Positions 18,372-29,689 of a stretch of DNA of 64,000 nucleotides are shown one piece after another. This stretch comes from Enterobacter asburiae (GTDB lineage: Bacteria > Pseudomonadota > Gammaproteobacteria > Enterobacterales > Enterobacteriaceae), in contig JAAQVN010000001.1 in NCBI GenBank assembly GCA_011754535.1, positions 4,092,001 to 4,156,000 on the forward strand, written 5' to 3'. The notes under the pieces are model-generated. The model made no database searches. It was not told where the DNA came from and was given only the letters and a program-made list of their open reading frames with translations. The position numbers were made by a program, and so were the translations under genes. Positions within the stretch are counted from its first letter, which is position 1; every line of letters starts with the position of its first letter.

Positions 18372-19351
18372 TTGAACATCCTCGAGGCCATGAAGATAAA
18401 GACGGGGGCGCCAACCAGCGCGGTCATGATGCCGGTTGCCAGCTCCCAGGGCGAAAACAGCGTGCGGGCAGCGATATCCGCCAGCAGCAGAACCAGCGCC
18501 CCGCACAGGGCGGACAGCGGCACCATCACGCGCAGATCGACCGACACCAGACGGCGGACGAGCTGCGGCACCACGAGCCCGATAAAGCCGATCGGCCCGG
18601 CAATGGAGACTGCCGCACCGCAGAGCAGCGCGATGGCCAGCAGAGCGAACAGCCGGGTTTTCAGCAGCGATACGCCAAGCCCCTGCGCCATTCTGTCGCC
18701 CAGCGCCAGCATGTTGAGCGAGGGCGACAGCCAGAGCGCCAGCGCAAAGCCCACGCCAGCCACCCACAGGGCAGCGGCAATCGTTTCACCGCTGACCCCC
18801 GCCAAATCCCCCGCCAGCCAGGTGCGCATGGCGAGCAGCGTCTGTTCATCCAGGATGAGCACCGTGGCGGTAATTGACGAGACAAATGCCGACATCGCCA
18901 CGCCGCACAGCGTGACTTTCATCGGCGTAAGCCCGGTGCGTCCGGACGAGGAGAACGTGAGCACCAGCAGAAACAGCGCCGCGGCTCCGGCGGCGGCAAT
19001 CAGCGGGCGCCCAAACGGCAGCGTCATCCCCAGCGCGCTCGTCAGCACCACAGCCAGTGCTGCCCCGGCGTTGAGCCCCAGAATATGCGGTTCGCCGAGC
19101 GGGTTGCGGATCGTGGATTGCAGCAGCACGCCCGCCACGCCGAGCGCGGCGCCCGTCACCATCGCGGCGCAGAGGCGCAGCAGTCTGAGTTTGATAATGA
19201 CGTTATGATCGAAATTACGCGGATCGAAGTGGAAGAGTGCTTCCACCACCGTTTGCGGGGCGATAAGGCGGGCGCCGATCCCCAGATGGGCAATCGCGCC
19301 CGTTGCCAGCAGCACGGCGAAAATCAGGAAAGCCAGAGAGGTGCGCATCAT
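18368..19351 (-). CDS. FecCD family iron-siderophore permease (first permease)
   Basis: A 327-residue FecCD/FepD-type permease with the conserved LRLLRLCAAMVTGAALGVAG block, the ISIAGPIGFIGLVVPQLVRR motif and the coupling region GVPXFIFMASR near the C-terminus. Start MMRTSLAFLIF overlaps the ATPase gene stop by 4 bases. All genes of this operon are tightly overlapped, indicating translational coupling. Confidence 0.88.
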   Translation of the reverse strand: MMRTSLAFLIFAVLLATGAIAHLGIGARLIAPQTVVEALFHFDPRNFDHNVIIKLRLLRLCAAMVTGAALGVAGVLLQSTIRNPLGEPHILGLNAGAALAVVLTSALGMTLPFGRPLIAAAGAAALFLLVLTFSSSGRTGLTPMKVTLCGVAMSAFVSSITATVLILDEQTLLAMRTWLAGDLAGVSGETIAAALWVAGVGFALALWLSPSLNMLALGDRMAQGLGVSLLKTRLFALLAIALLCGAAVSIAGPIGFIGLVVPQLVRRLVSVDLRVMVPLSALCGALVLLLADIAARTLFSPWELATGIMTALVGAPVFIFMASRMFK

Positions 19352-20166
19352 GGCTGTTTTGCGACCTGGCGAAACGGCATAAAGAACGGTTTACCGGTCA
19401 GCGGATTGATGGACATATGTACGTCGACATCAAACACCGCTTTAATAAGCTCAGGCGTGCAGGCGTCTCCCTCATGCAGTACGCCCTCAACTTTTCCCTG
19501 GCGTAAAAAGACCAGCGAATCGCCGTAGTTTACGGCGAAGTTAAGATCGTGCAGTACCACCACCACGGTACGTCCATGCTCGCGCGTCAGCGTATGCAGC
19601 AGTTCGAGGATCTCCACCTGATAGCGAAGATCGAGGAACGTGGTGGGTTCATCCAGCAGGATATACGGCGTTTGCTGCGCCAGCGCCATGGCGATCCAGC
19701 AGCGCTGACGCTGGCCGCCGGACAGGCTTTCCACGGGCATGTGGGCAAACTCTGCCGTACCGGTCAGGCGCAGGGCCTCTTCCACCGCCTGCTCGTCCTC
19801 GTCGCTCCACTGGCGCATAACGTTCTGCCAGGGAAAACGCCCGCGCGAGACCAGCTCAAAGACGGTTAACCCTTCCGGCAGCAGCGGAGACTGCGGCAGG
19901 ATGCCAAGCTGGCGGGCGACGGCTTTCGTCGGCTGCGCGTGGATCGCCTTGCCGTCGAGAACCGCCGCGCCGCCAAGCGGCTGGAGCAAACGCGCGATGG
20001 TACTCAGCAGCGTGGATTTTCCGCAGCCGTTCGCCCCCACCAGAACGGTGATTTTCTGCTGGGGGATCGCAAGGGAAATATCATCAACGATGATTTTTTT
20101 CTGATAACCGGCAGAAAGATTCTCCAGAACCAGTCCCGGTTTTGTCGTGTTGTGAGCCACGTGCAT
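19348..20166 (-). CDS. Iron-siderophore ABC transporter ATPase
   Basis: A 272-residue FhuC/FepC-class ABC ATPase and the first gene of the operon. Walker A is GANGCGKST (about residue 39), the signature LSGGQRQRCWIA, and Walker B YILLDEPTTFLD followed by the H-loop VVVLHDLNFAVNYG. It energises the two downstream permeases at the cytoplasmic face. A Fur-like sequence lies about 35-48 bases upstream. The start gives MHVAHNTTKPGLVLENLSAG; alternative starts in the first 10 residues cannot be excluded. Confidence 0.9.
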   Translation of the reverse strand: MHVAHNTTKPGLVLENLSAGYQKKIIVDDISLAIPQQKITVLVGANGCGKSTLLSTIARLLQPLGGAAVLDGKAIHAQPTKAVARQLGILPQSPLLPEGLTVFELVSRGRFPWQNVMRQWSDEDEQAVEEALRLTGTAEFAHMPVESLSGGQRQRCWIAMALAQQTPYILLDEPTTFLDLRYQVEILELLHTLTREHGRTVVVVLHDLNFAVNYGDSLVFLRQGKVEGVLHEGDACTPELIKAVFDVDVHMSINPLTGKPFFMPFRQVAKQP

Positions 20167-20199
20167 GCCAACGTAATAAAAAAGGGAAACAAATATAAA

Positions 20200-20214
20200 T
20201 AAAAATCATTCTCT
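20200..20214 (-). promoter_or_regulatory. Fur box-like sequence upstream of the ATPase operon
   Basis: Reverse-strand AGAGAATGATTTTTA matches 10 of 14 defined positions of the 7-1-7 Fur consensus TGATAATNATTATCA. Its place about 40 bases upstream of the first transport gene fits iron repression. Confidence 0.5.
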
Positions 20215-20236
20215 TTTGAGAGTTTGAGGCCGCGCC

Positions 20237-20413
20237 ATGTAGTAGTCAAGAGAAGAAACACCCTGAATAAACCAGGGGTAACGGAGCGTTACTACACTGA
20301 CCGGTAAAACATCAAGTGCTTAATTTTCAATTATTTAATTGGTTATTACTACGCTTTTCCGTTACGTTTCATAGATGTAGCCGATTTTTATCTTTTTTCA
20401 TTTACTACTACAT
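20237..20413. repeat. TACTAC repeat set, candidate operator of the RpiR-type regulator
   Basis: ATGTAGTAGT (20237-20246) is the exact reverse complement of ACTACTACAT (20404-20413), 157 bases apart. TTACTAC also occurs at 20289-20295, 20346-20352 and 20402-20408. The near-equal spacing of the three direct copies (57 and 56 bases) suggests binding on similar helix faces or DNA looping between divergent promoters. This is not part of a Fur box. Confidence 0.5.
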
Positions 20414-20422
20414 TTCCGCATG

Positions 20423-20439
20423 ATTGAATGATTCTCAAT
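20423..20439. promoter_or_regulatory. Fur box-like sequence upstream of the TonB-dependent receptor
   Basis: ATTGA-ATGATTC-TCAAT forms an inverted repeat; on the reverse strand it reads TGAGAATCATTCAAT, with a good left half of a Fur box and a weak right half (9 of 14 positions). It lies about 100 bases before the receptor start. Confidence 0.4.
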
Positions 20440-20544
20440 TACATGTTCGATGCCGGTTCTGGCTAACGAGCAGACCATAAAGGGCAATGACTCACACGTT
20501 CTTCCGTGAATATGCTTCACGGATATTTTGGGATAAAAGATGTA

Positions 20545-22683
20545 ATGGCTACGTTCACACCTTCACTCTCTGGGGTAAAAGGGCGCGCGCTCTTTTCACT
20601 GCTGTTTATGGCGCCGCTGGTGCAGGCAGCAGACACCACGGCTAAAGACGGCGAAACGCTTACCGTCACCGCCGATCCAAATACTACGGCGGAGGCCACC
20701 AACGGCTACCAGCCGCTGAACACCTCCACCGCCACGCTGACCAACATGCCGATGCTGGATATCCCGCAGGTGGTGAATACCGTCAGCGATAAGGTGCTGG
20801 CGGATCAGCACGCCACCACGCTGGATGAAGCGCTCTATAACGTCAGCAACGTGGTGCAGACCAACACCCTGGGCGGTACGCAGGATGCCTTTGTACGCCG
20901 CGGGTTTGGCGCAAACCGCGACGGCTCGATCATGACTAACGGCCTGCGCACCGTCCTGCCGCGCAGCTTTAACGCCGCAACCGAACGCGTGGAGGTGCTC
21001 AAAGGCCCGGCCTCGACGCTTTACGGCATTCTCGATCCGGGCGGCCTGATTAACGTCGTCACGAAGCGGCCGGAGAAGACCTTCGGAGGCTCGATTTCTG
21101 CCACCTCTTCCAGCTTTGGCGGCGGCACCGGACAGGTCGATGTTACCGGCCCGATTGAGGGCACGCGCCTGGCGTATCGCCTCACGGGCGAGTATCAGGA
21201 CGAGGACTACTGGCGCAACTTCGGCAACGAACGCAGCACGTTTATCGCCCCGTCGCTGACCTGGTTCGGCGACGATGCCACCGTGACCGTGCTCTATTCG
21301 CATCGCGACTATAAGACGCCGTTCGATCGCGGAACGATTTTCGATCTCAACACCAAACAGCCAGTGAATGTCGATCGCAAAACCCGCTTTGACGAGCCGT
21401 TTAACGTGACCGACGGGCAGTCCGATCTCGCTCAGCTTAACGCGGAGTATCGCCTCAACAGCCAGTGGACCGCGAAGTTCGACTACAGCTACACCCAGGA
21501 TAAATACAGCGACAACCAGGCCCGCGTTATGGCCTACGATTCAAAAACCGGCACCCTGACCCGCCGGGTGGATGCGACCCAGGGCTCGACCCAGCGCATG
21601 CACAGCACCCGTGCGGATCTGCAGGGCAACGTGGATATCGCGGGCTTTTATAATGAGATCCTCACCGGCGTGTCGTATGAAAATTACGATCTGCTGCGCA
21701 CGGACATGATGCGCTGTAAGAACGTCAAAGGTTTCAATATCTATAATCCGGTTTACGGCAAACTCGACGAGTGTACAACCGTCTCCGCCGCTGACAGCGA
21801 CCAGACGCTCAAGCAGGAGAGCTACTCGGCCTACGCGCAGGATGCCCTGTACCTGACGGATAAATGGATCGCCGTCGCCGGGCTACGCTACCAGTATTAC
21901 ACCCAGTACGCGGGCAAAGGCCGTCCGTTTAACGTCAATACCGACAGCCGCGACGAGCAGTGGACGCCAAAGCTGGGGCTGGTTTACAAACTGACGCCAG
22001 CAGTCTCGCTGTTTGCCAACTACTCGCAGACGTTTATGCCGCAGTCGTCCATTGCGAGCTACATTGGCGACCTGCCGCCGGAAACGTCGAATGCGTATGA
22101 AGTGGGCGCAAAGTTTGACCTGTGCGAAGGTGTTACCGCCAACATTGCGCTGTTTGATATTCACAAGCGCAACGTGCTGTACACTGAAAGCATTGGGGGC
22201 GAAACCATCGCCAAAACCGCGGGCCGCGTGCGCTCTCAGGGCGTAGAGGTGGATCTTGCGGGGTCGCTGACGGAGAACACCAACATTATCGCCAGCTACG
22301 GCTATACCGACGCGAAAGTGCTGGAGGACCCGGATTACGCGGGTAAACCGCTGCCGAACGTGCCGCGCCACACCGGCTCCCTGTTCCTGACCTACGATAT
22401 TCACAATGCGTTTGCCGGGAATACCCTGACGCTCGGCGGCGGCGGGCACGGCGTTAGCCGTCGCTCGGCAACCAACGGTGCGGATTATTATCTGCCGGGC
22501 TATTTCGTAGCGGATGCGTTTGCGGCGTATAAGATGAAGCTGCAGTATCCGGTGACGCTGCAGGTGAACGTGAAAAACCTGTTTGATAAGACCTACTACA
22601 CGTCGTCCATTGCGACCAACAACCTGGGCAACCAGATTGGCGATCCGCGCGAGGTGCAGTTTACGGTGAAGATGGAGTTTTGA
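20545..22683 (+). CDS. TonB-dependent ferric-siderophore receptor (FhuA/FoxA-like)
   Basis: An outer-membrane receptor of 712 residues from the ATG at 20545, preferred because it gives a clean signal peptide (MATFTPSLSGVKGRALFSLL...VQA). GTG 20506 or ATG 20512 are alternatives. TonB box GETLTVTAD follows. The plug (about 45-165) has RRGFGANRDGSIMTNGLR and ERVEVLKGPASTLYG. The 22-strand barrel ends in REVQFTVKMEF with a terminal Phe. Two Cys about 19 residues apart in an outer loop (RCKNVKG...DECTT) recall the FhuA loop disulfide. It is divergent from the matching ABC importer. The siderophore is probably hydroxamate-like by family, but this is inference. Confidence 0.9.
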   Translation: MATFTPSLSGVKGRALFSLLFMAPLVQAADTTAKDGETLTVTADPNTTAEATNGYQPLNTSTATLTNMPMLDIPQVVNTVSDKVLADQHATTLDEALYNVSNVVQTNTLGGTQDAFVRRGFGANRDGSIMTNGLRTVLPRSFNAATERVEVLKGPASTLYGILDPGGLINVVTKRPEKTFGGSISATSSSFGGGTGQVDVTGPIEGTRLAYRLTGEYQDEDYWRNFGNERSTFIAPSLTWFGDDATVTVLYSHRDYKTPFDRGTIFDLNTKQPVNVDRKTRFDEPFNVTDGQSDLAQLNAEYRLNSQWTAKFDYSYTQDKYSDNQARVMAYDSKTGTLTRRVDATQGSTQRMHSTRADLQGNVDIAGFYNEILTGVSYENYDLLRTDMMRCKNVKGFNIYNPVYGKLDECTTVSAADSDQTLKQESYSAYAQDALYLTDKWIAVAGLRYQYYTQYAGKGRPFNVNTDSRDEQWTPKLGLVYKLTPAVSLFANYSQTFMPQSSIASYIGDLPPETSNAYEVGAKFDLCEGVTANIALFDIHKRNVLYTESIGGETIAKTAGRVRSQGVEVDLAGSLTENTNIIASYGYTDAKVLEDPDYAGKPLPNVPRHTGSLFLTYDIHNAFAGNTLTLGGGGHGVSRRSATNGADYYLPGYFVADAFAAYKMKLQYPVTLQVNVKNLFDKTYYTSSIATNNLGNQIGDPREVQFTVKMEF

Positions 22684-22692
22684 CGTAAAAAA

Positions 22693-22764
22693 GCCCGGTG
22701 TCGCTAGCGCTTACCGGGCCTACGATCCATCCCCTCTCCCTGGGGGAGAGGGTTAGGGTGAGGG
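22693..22764. repeat. REP unit plus CCCTCTCCC palindrome between receptor gene and parE
   Basis: A REP unit GCCCGGTG...TTACCGGGCCTACG (22693-22724) is followed by CCCCTCTCCC/GGGGGAGAGGG with the tail TTAGGGTGAGGG (22731-22764). Both families recur in this window. Located between convergent genes, they probably stop both transcripts. Confidence 0.75.
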
Positions 22765-22766
22765 CA

Positions 22767-24662
<1,896 letters not shown>

Positions 24663-24687
24663 TTAAACTAGCAATTCGCATTGATTG

Positions 24688-25269
24688 TCAGTGGCTGTGC
24701 AGTCCAAGAAAATCGACAATCTGGGTGAAATGATTCTCAAAGCCCGTGAAAGCATGGTTTCCGCCCTCTTCTATAGTCTGGCGGCAGGAGGCGTAGTATG
24801 CCACTGCCTGGCGGTAATCCAGCACTTCATCACCCGTCTGCTGCAGCAGCCAGATGAGATCCGGCGCTTCAAGCGGGTCGACCTGCATAACTTTGAGATC
24901 GTAAATATGGCGTGACTCTAGCACATATTGCTGCCCGGTGTAGGGGTTCTCGTTTTCACCAAGAAAGTCCCTCAGCAACTCAAACGGCCGAACCGCCGGA
25001 TTAACCACAACGGCCGGCAGCATAAAGCATTGTGAGAGCCAGGTGGCATAGTATCCGCCCAGCGATGAGCCGACCACGCCAAACGATTCACCGCCGTGTT
25101 CAAGCACGATCGATTCGAGCATTTCCGCCGCCTCTGCCGGGTATGGCGGCAGCTGCGGGATGATCATCTCAACATGGGGGTGATGCTCGCTCAGCCACTG
25201 GCGAAACTGCGTCGCTTTTGCGGAGCGCGGCGAGCTGTTGAATCCGTGCAGATAAAGAAGCGTAGACAT
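24688..25269 (-). CDS. yqiA: Esterase YqiA
   Basis: A 193-residue UPF0227 alpha/beta hydrolase, equal in length to E. coli YqiA. The nucleophile elbow is [13 protein letters not shown] (Ser near 74), with YLHGFNSSP as the oxyanion region and a C-terminal GNHAFTGFE giving the catalytic His. The E. coli enzyme hydrolyses short acyl esters. Start overlaps the cpdA stop by one base (TGATG). Confidence 0.95.
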   Translation of the reverse strand: MSTLLYLHGFNSSPRSAKATQFRQWLSEHHPHVEMIIPQLPPYPAEAAEMLESIVLEHGGESFGVVGSSLGGYYATWLSQCFMLPAVVVNPAVRPFELLRDFLGENENPYTGQQYVLESRHIYDLKVMQVDPLEAPDLIWLLQQTGDEVLDYRQAVAYYASCRQTIEEGGNHAFTGFENHFTQIVDFLGLHSH

Positions 25270-26096
25270 CAGTAGCCTTCTGAAGCGGTATCCGGTCGGA
25301 ACTCTGCGCCCGCCAGGCGGCAGACTTCCGTGGTCAGCGTGCCGTCGGCATGCAGTTCCAGCCAGCGCCAGCCCGGCGCGATGGTATCCAGCGTAAAGTT
25401 GGCGCAGTGCGGCTTAAACTGCACGCAGGTCGACGGCGTCGCCAGCATGCGGCGTCCGTTCCAGTCGAGATCCTGTTCCTGATGAATGTGCCCGCACAGC
25501 AGATTTTTCACCCGTGGGAATTTCGCCAGCACGCTATCCAGCGCCGCGGAGTTGCGCAGGCTGTGTTGATCCAGCCAGCTGCAGCCCGCCGGTAGCGGAT
25601 GATGATGAAGTAACAGCAGGGTGTGACGTTCAGGCTCAGCAGCCAGTTTGGTCTCAAGCCAGTCGAGCTGAAACTCGCTTAACTCACCGTGCGGGACGCC
25701 AAACACCTGGCTGTCCAGCAGCAGGATCTGCCACTGTTCACCCGCAAAAACACATTTCGCCGGAGAAATTCCCGCATCCTGAAGGGCGCTGTACATCGCG
25801 GGCTGGAAGTCATGGTTTCCGGGCAGCCAGACGCAGGGCACGCTAAAGCTCGCGATGCCTTCAGCAAAATGCTGGTAGGCCGCGGAGGATTGGTCCTGCG
25901 CCAGATCGCCCGTTGCGACAATCAGGTCGCAGTCGCGATGTTCAGCGTGAATGGCGCTCAGTACCGCCTGATAACTCTCCCAGGTATTAACCCCAAGCAA
26001 AGTTTCATGCTTTTCGGCAAAAAGGTGGGTATCGGTGATTTGTAATATCCTGACTGGCGCCCCACCAGCAACAGTCAGGTTCAACAGGCTTTCCAA
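25269..26096 (-). CDS. cpdA: 3',5'-cyclic-AMP phosphodiesterase
   Basis: A 275-residue class III phosphodiesterase of the metallophosphoesterase fold. The metal motifs appear in order: DTHLF (about 22), VATGDLAQD (about 60), LPGNHDF (about 93), LLHHHPLP (about 163) and LCGHIHQEQ (about 201). It hydrolyses cAMP in the cytoplasm and so tunes CRP activity. It is tightly packed between yqiB and yqiA on the same strand. Confidence 0.96.
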   Translation of the reverse strand: MESLLNLTVAGGAPVRILQITDTHLFAEKHETLLGVNTWESYQAVLSAIHAEHRDCDLIVATGDLAQDQSSAAYQHFAEGIASFSVPCVWLPGNHDFQPAMYSALQDAGISPAKCVFAGEQWQILLLDSQVFGVPHGELSEFQLDWLETKLAAEPERHTLLLLHHHPLPAGCSWLDQHSLRNSAALDSVLAKFPRVKNLLCGHIHQEQDLDWNGRRMLATPSTCVQFKPHCANFTLDTIAPGWRWLELHADGTLTTEVCRLAGAEFRPDTASEGY

Positions 26097-26123
26097 ATGG
26101 TGTCCTTAGGTAGGTTTATGACG

Positions 26124-26546
26124 CTAACAAACCGGAATCGCCATTGCTCCATGTGCTAAACAATATCTTAGCCAGTCGGCTAAAAACTGGTTAATTTGAT
26201 GCTTTTCGTCGCGTTGATGCAACTTTTTATTCGGATAATCATACCGCGCCTTGAAGCGAAAGATCTGCTGACTTGAACACACTTCAGCGACCATCGCGTC
26301 GTGATAGAGACGCACCGTCATAGACGGCAGGCTCCAGTAGCTGATGCTGGGTGCCGTTTGCTCAATGTCCACCAGCGTAGTGTAGCGCGTTGATTCTGTT
26401 ATCGTTAACCGATACTGCGCGTTGCTCACCTGATAGCTTACCGTTTCGCCGGGTGCGTCGTTTCTCGGCAGCAGGCGGCGCAGCTGGGCGAAATTGGTTT
26501 CGCACAGGCGCATCATTTCTGGGAAGTCAGGCGTATAGCGCTTCAT
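26124..26546 (-). CDS. yqiB: DUF1249 protein YqiB
   Basis: A 140-residue conserved protein of unknown function, the same length as E. coli YqiB. Start at 26544-26546 ([16 protein letters not shown]) overlaps the nudF stop by 4 bases; the longer frame to 26642 is a shadow of nudF. The region [17 protein letters not shown] and the C-terminal [19 protein letters not shown] block are strongly conserved. No catalytic motif is evident. Gene position suggests coupling to ADP-ribose or cAMP turnover only by neighbourhood. Confidence 0.93.
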   Translation of the reverse strand: MKRYTPDFPEMMRLCETNFAQLRRLLPRNDAPGETVSYQVSNAQYRLTITESTRYTTLVDIEQTAPSISYWSLPSMTVRLYHDAMVAEVCSSQQIFRFKARYDYPNKKLHQRDEKHQINQFLADWLRYCLAHGAMAIPVC

Positions 26547-27175
26547 TTTTTCCACTCGTTTCGTAATGTCTGATAATGCAGCTGCAGCCATTGCAGGGCG
26601 ATGACAGACGCTGCGTTGTCGATTAAACCCTCTTCTACCCACTGATAAGCCTGCTCCCGGCTCACCACATGAACCCGAATATCTTCGTTTTCATCAGCCA
26701 GACCGTGAATACCTTCTGCGGTCGTGGCGTCCACTTCGCCCACCATAATGGACAAGCGCTCGCTGGTGCCCCCCGGGCTTGCCAGATAACTCAACACCGG
26801 TTTTGTGCGGCCAACCACCAGCCCGGCCTCTTCCAGCGCCTCGCGACGGGCGACGTCTTCAACTGACTCGCCCTCTTCGATCATCCCGGCCACCATCTCC
26901 AGCAGCCACGGGCTTTCGCTGGTGTCATACGCGGCAATGCGGATCTGCTCCACCAGCACGACTTCGTCACGCACTGGGTCAAAGGGTAGCAAGACAGCCG
27001 CATGCCCGCGCTCAAAAATTTCACGTCTGATTTCGCCGCTCATTTCGCCGTTAAACAGGCGATGCCTGAAACGGTAAAGATCCATCGAAAAAAAACCGCT
27101 ATAAAGCGTTTCTCGTGCAATAATTTCTACATCGTTTTTGGCGAATGTCACGGGCAACTTTTCTGGTTTTTGCAT
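26543..27175 (-). CDS. nudF: ADP-ribose pyrophosphatase
   Basis: A 210-residue Nudix hydrolase (E. coli NudF/AdpP 209). The Nudix box [27 protein letters not shown] sequence (GX5EX7REUXEEXGU) lies near residue 97. It cleaves ADP-ribose to AMP and ribose 5-phosphate in the cytoplasm. It is the first gene of the group reading towards parE and is divergent from tolC. Confidence 0.96.
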   Translation of the reverse strand: MQKPEKLPVTFAKNDVEIIARETLYSGFFSMDLYRFRHRLFNGEMSGEIRREIFERGHAAVLLPFDPVRDEVVLVEQIRIAAYDTSESPWLLEMVAGMIEEGESVEDVARREALEEAGLVVGRTKPVLSYLASPGGTSERLSIMVGEVDATTAEGIHGLADENEDIRVHVVSREQAYQWVEEGLIDNAASVIALQWLQLHYQTLRNEWKK

Positions 27176-27276
27176 GAGTCGAGTCCTGGTAGCAATGGTG
27201 ATGAAATTGTGAATTTCAAGGCTGTTTGGCTGCCGTTTGTAAGGCTATATGGTAGATTGGTGCAAATTACCGCCAG

Positions 27277-27296
27277 ATGGCACGTAACGCCAACCT
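27277..27296 (+). promoter_or_regulatory. Marbox upstream of tolC
   Basis: ATGGCACGTAACGCCAACCT fits the Mar/Sox/Rob consensus AYNGCACNNWNNRYYAAAYN with about one mismatch. It lies 84-103 bases before the tolC ATG, and the same sequence core is present upstream of E. coli tolC, where MarA, SoxS and Rob act. Confidence 0.65.
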
Positions 27297-27379
27297 TTTG
27301 GTGTGGATGATTCTGTTAGAATCGGCAATTATTTTTTAATTAGATCAGCGCTAATACTGCTTCACAACAAGGAATGCAA

Positions 27380-28861
27380 ATGAAGAAATTGCTCCCCATC
27401 CTTATCGGCCTGAGCCTGACGGGCTTCAGTGCAATGAGCCAGGCGGAAAACCTGTTACAGGTCTACCAGCAGGCACGTCTGGGCAACCCTGATTTACGTA
27501 AATCAGCGGCCGATCGTGATGCTGCGTTTGAAAAGATTAACGAAGCGCGTAGCCCACTGCTGCCGCAGTTAGGTTTAGGTGCAGATTATACCTACAGCAA
27601 CGGTTTCCGCGACGCTAACGGCGTTAACTCCAATGCTACCAGCGCCTCACTGCAATTAACACAGACGCTGTTTGATATGTCCAAATGGCGCGCCCTGACC
27701 CTGCAGGAAAAGAGCGCGGGCATCCAGGATGTGACCTATCAGACCGACCAGCAGACTCTGATCCTGAATACTGCAACCGCGTACTTCAACGTGCTGAGCG
27801 CCATTGACGCGCTCTCCTACACCGAAGCGCAGAAACAGGCGATCTACCGCCAGTTAGATCAAACCACCCAGCGCTTCAACGTGGGTCTGGTGGCGATCAC
27901 CGACGTACAGAACGCCCGTTCACAGTACGACACCGTGCTGGCTAACGAAGTGACCGCGCGTAACAACCTCGACAACGCGCTGGAATCCCTGCGTCAGGTG
28001 ACCGGAAATTACTACCCTGAGCTGGCGTCCCTGAACGTGGACAGCTTCAAAACGGATAAGCCGCAGGCCGTTAACGCCCTGCTGAAAGAGGCGGAAAACC
28101 GCAACCTGACGTTGCTGCAGGCGCGTCTGAGCCAGGACCTGGCCCGCGAGCAAATCCGTCAGGCGCAGGATGGCCATCTGCCAACTCTGAGCCTGAGCGC
28201 GTCGACCGGCGTCTCTGATACCACCTATAGCGGCTCTAAGACCAACTCCGCTCAGTATGACGACAGCAATATGGGTCAGAACAAAGTGGGCCTGAGCTTC
28301 TCCCTGCCGCTGTATCAGGGCGGGATGGTTAATTCCCAGGTGAAACAGGCGCAGTACAACTTTGTTGGCGCGAGCGAGCAGCTGGAAAGCGCGCACCGCA
28401 ACGTGGTGCAGACCGTTCGCTCCTCCTTCAACAACGTCAACGCCTCCATCAGCAGCATCAATGCCTATAAACAGGCCGTGGTGTCTGCACAGAGCTCCCT
28501 GGACGCGATGGAAGCCGGTTACTCCGTGGGTACCCGCACCATCGTTGACGTTCTCGACGCGACCACCACGCTGTACAACGCGAAGCAGCAACTCTCAAGC
28601 GCGCGTTACCAGTACCTGATTAACCAGCTGAACATCAAGCAGGCGCTCGGTACGCTGAACGAGCAGGATCTGCAGATGCTGAACAGCGCGCTGGGCAAAC
28701 CGGTCTCCACCTCTCCGGACAGCGTTGCGCCGGAGAACCCGGAGCAGGTTGCCGCCGTTGATAACTTCAACGCTAACGGCAGCGAGCCTGCTGCACAGCC
28801 AGCGGCAGCGCGTACTACTACTACGTCCGCCAGCAAAGGCTCTAACCCGTTCCGTAACTAA
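27380..28861 (+). CDS. tolC: Outer membrane channel TolC
   Basis: A 493-residue outer-membrane efflux duct, identical in length to E. coli TolC. The start at 27380 follows AAGGA with 6-base spacing and gives [22 protein letters not shown] as signal peptide; the ATG at 27374 adds two residues. Two structural repeats (beta-strand plus long helices) start at about residues 25 and 235. The C-terminal tail is Gln/Ala/Thr rich. It serves AcrAB and other tripartite pumps and type I secretion. A marbox lies upstream and a strong hairpin downstream. Confidence 0.98.
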   Translation: MKKLLPILIGLSLTGFSAMSQAENLLQVYQQARLGNPDLRKSAADRDAAFEKINEARSPLLPQLGLGADYTYSNGFRDANGVNSNATSASLQLTQTLFDMSKWRALTLQEKSAGIQDVTYQTDQQTLILNTATAYFNVLSAIDALSYTEAQKQAIYRQLDQTTQRFNVGLVAITDVQNARSQYDTVLANEVTARNNLDNALESLRQVTGNYYPELASLNVDSFKTDKPQAVNALLKEAENRNLTLLQARLSQDLAREQIRQAQDGHLPTLSLSASTGVSDTTYSGSKTNSAQYDDSNMGQNKVGLSFSLPLYQGGMVNSQVKQAQYNFVGASEQLESAHRNVVQTVRSSFNNVNASISSINAYKQAVVSAQSSLDAMEAGYSVGTRTIVDVLDATTTLYNAKQQLSSARYQYLINQLNIKQALGTLNEQDLQMLNSALGKPVSTSPDSVAPENPEQVAAVDNFNANGSEPAAQPAAARTTTTSASKGSNPFRN

Positions 28862-28873
28862 AGTTGTTATCAC

Positions 28874-28896
28874 GCCCTCTCCCACCGGGAGAGGGC
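28874..28896 (+). terminator. tolC terminator hairpin (CCCTCTCCC family)
   Basis: Perfect 10-bp stem GCCCTCTCCC / GGGAGAGGGC with a 3-base loop, 12 bases after the tolC stop. No T-run follows, so it may act as a Rho-assisted stop or 3' end stabiliser. Confidence 0.6.
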
Positions 28897-29021
28897 GCAT
28901 CTGCATCCCCTCGAACGTAAGCCAACGTAAAGATCCCCCTGATTCCGCCTCTCTTCGCTTCATTTTCAACCACTCATCCACTATCCTGAGCGTTATTACC
29001 ACTGGGTCCTGGAAGACAAAC

Positions 29022-29687
29022 ATGAAACGGACAAAAACGATCAATCACGCGTCGTTCCGCAAAAGCTGGAACGCACGTCACCTCACCCCTGTTGCGCTGG
29101 CAGTAACCGCTGTCTTTATGCTGGCAGGCTGTGAGAAAAACGACGAAACGGTATCGCTGTATCAAAACGCGGACGACTGCTCTGCCGCAACCGGCCAGGC
29201 AGCAGAATGTAAAACCGCCTACACCAACGCGCTGAAAGAAGCGGAACGCACCGCGCCAAAATACGCCTCACGCGAAGACTGCGTGGCGGAATTTGGTGAA
29301 GGTCAGTGTCAGCAGACACCGGCTCAGGCAGGTACTGCGCCGGAAAATCAGGCGCAGGCGCAGTCCAGCGGCAGCTTCTGGATGCCACTAATGGCAGGCT
29401 ACATGATGGGCCGCCTGATGGGTGGCGGTGCGGGCTATCAGCAGCAACCGCTGTTTAGCTCGAAAAACCCGGCCAGCCCGGCTTATGGTCAATATACCGA
29501 TGCCAGTGGCAAAGGCTACGGCGCAGCGACGCCGGGCCGCACCGTGACCGTTCCGAAAACCGCGATGGCGCCGAAGCCTGCAACCACCAGCACCATCACC
29601 CGCGGTGGGTTCGGTGAGTCTGTGGCGAAACAGACCAGCATGCAGCGTAGTGCAACAGGCACTTCTACTCGCTCAATGGGCGGCTGA
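29022..29687 (+). CDS. ygiB: DUF1190 lipoprotein-like protein YgiB
   Basis: A 221-residue protein matching E. coli YgiB. A basic N-terminal region of about 20 residues precedes a hydrophobic segment ending in the lipobox MLAGC (Cys near 36), suggesting an exported lipoprotein. The body has Cys-containing DUF1190 repeats ([22 protein letters not shown]), a Gly-Met rich segment ([16 protein letters not shown]) and a Ser/Thr-rich tail. The start at 29022 gives this architecture; the frame extends upstream over the tolC 3' end but is not coding. Function is unknown. ygiC begins 2 bases after its stop. Confidence 0.92.
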   Translation: MKRTKTINHASFRKSWNARHLTPVALAVTAVFMLAGCEKNDETVSLYQNADDCSAATGQAAECKTAYTNALKEAERTAPKYASREDCVAEFGEGQCQQTPAQAGTAPENQAQAQSSGSFWMPLMAGYMMGRLMGGGAGYQQQPLFSSKNPASPAYGQYTDASGKGYGAATPGRTVTVPKTAMAPKPATTSTITRGGFGESVAKQTSMQRSATGTSTRSMGG

Positions 29688-29689
29688 TC

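Larger units (their letters stand above)
20167..20544. promoter_or_regulatory. Divergent regulatory region of the siderophore locus
   Basis: A 378-base A/T-rich gap between the transporter operon and the receptor gene. It holds two Fur-like sequences (20200-20214 and 20423-20439). It also holds a 10-bp exact inverted repeat ATGTAGTAGT (20237-20246) / ACTACTACAT (20404-20413), and direct copies of TTACTAC at 20289, 20346 and 20402, spaced 57 and 56 bases. These are listed separately. Confidence 0.7.

Noticed and set aside
18372..18767. N-terminal extension of the second siderophore permease
   Set aside because: Lies wholly inside the first permease gene in another frame; the ATGA overlap start at 18371 is the natural one.
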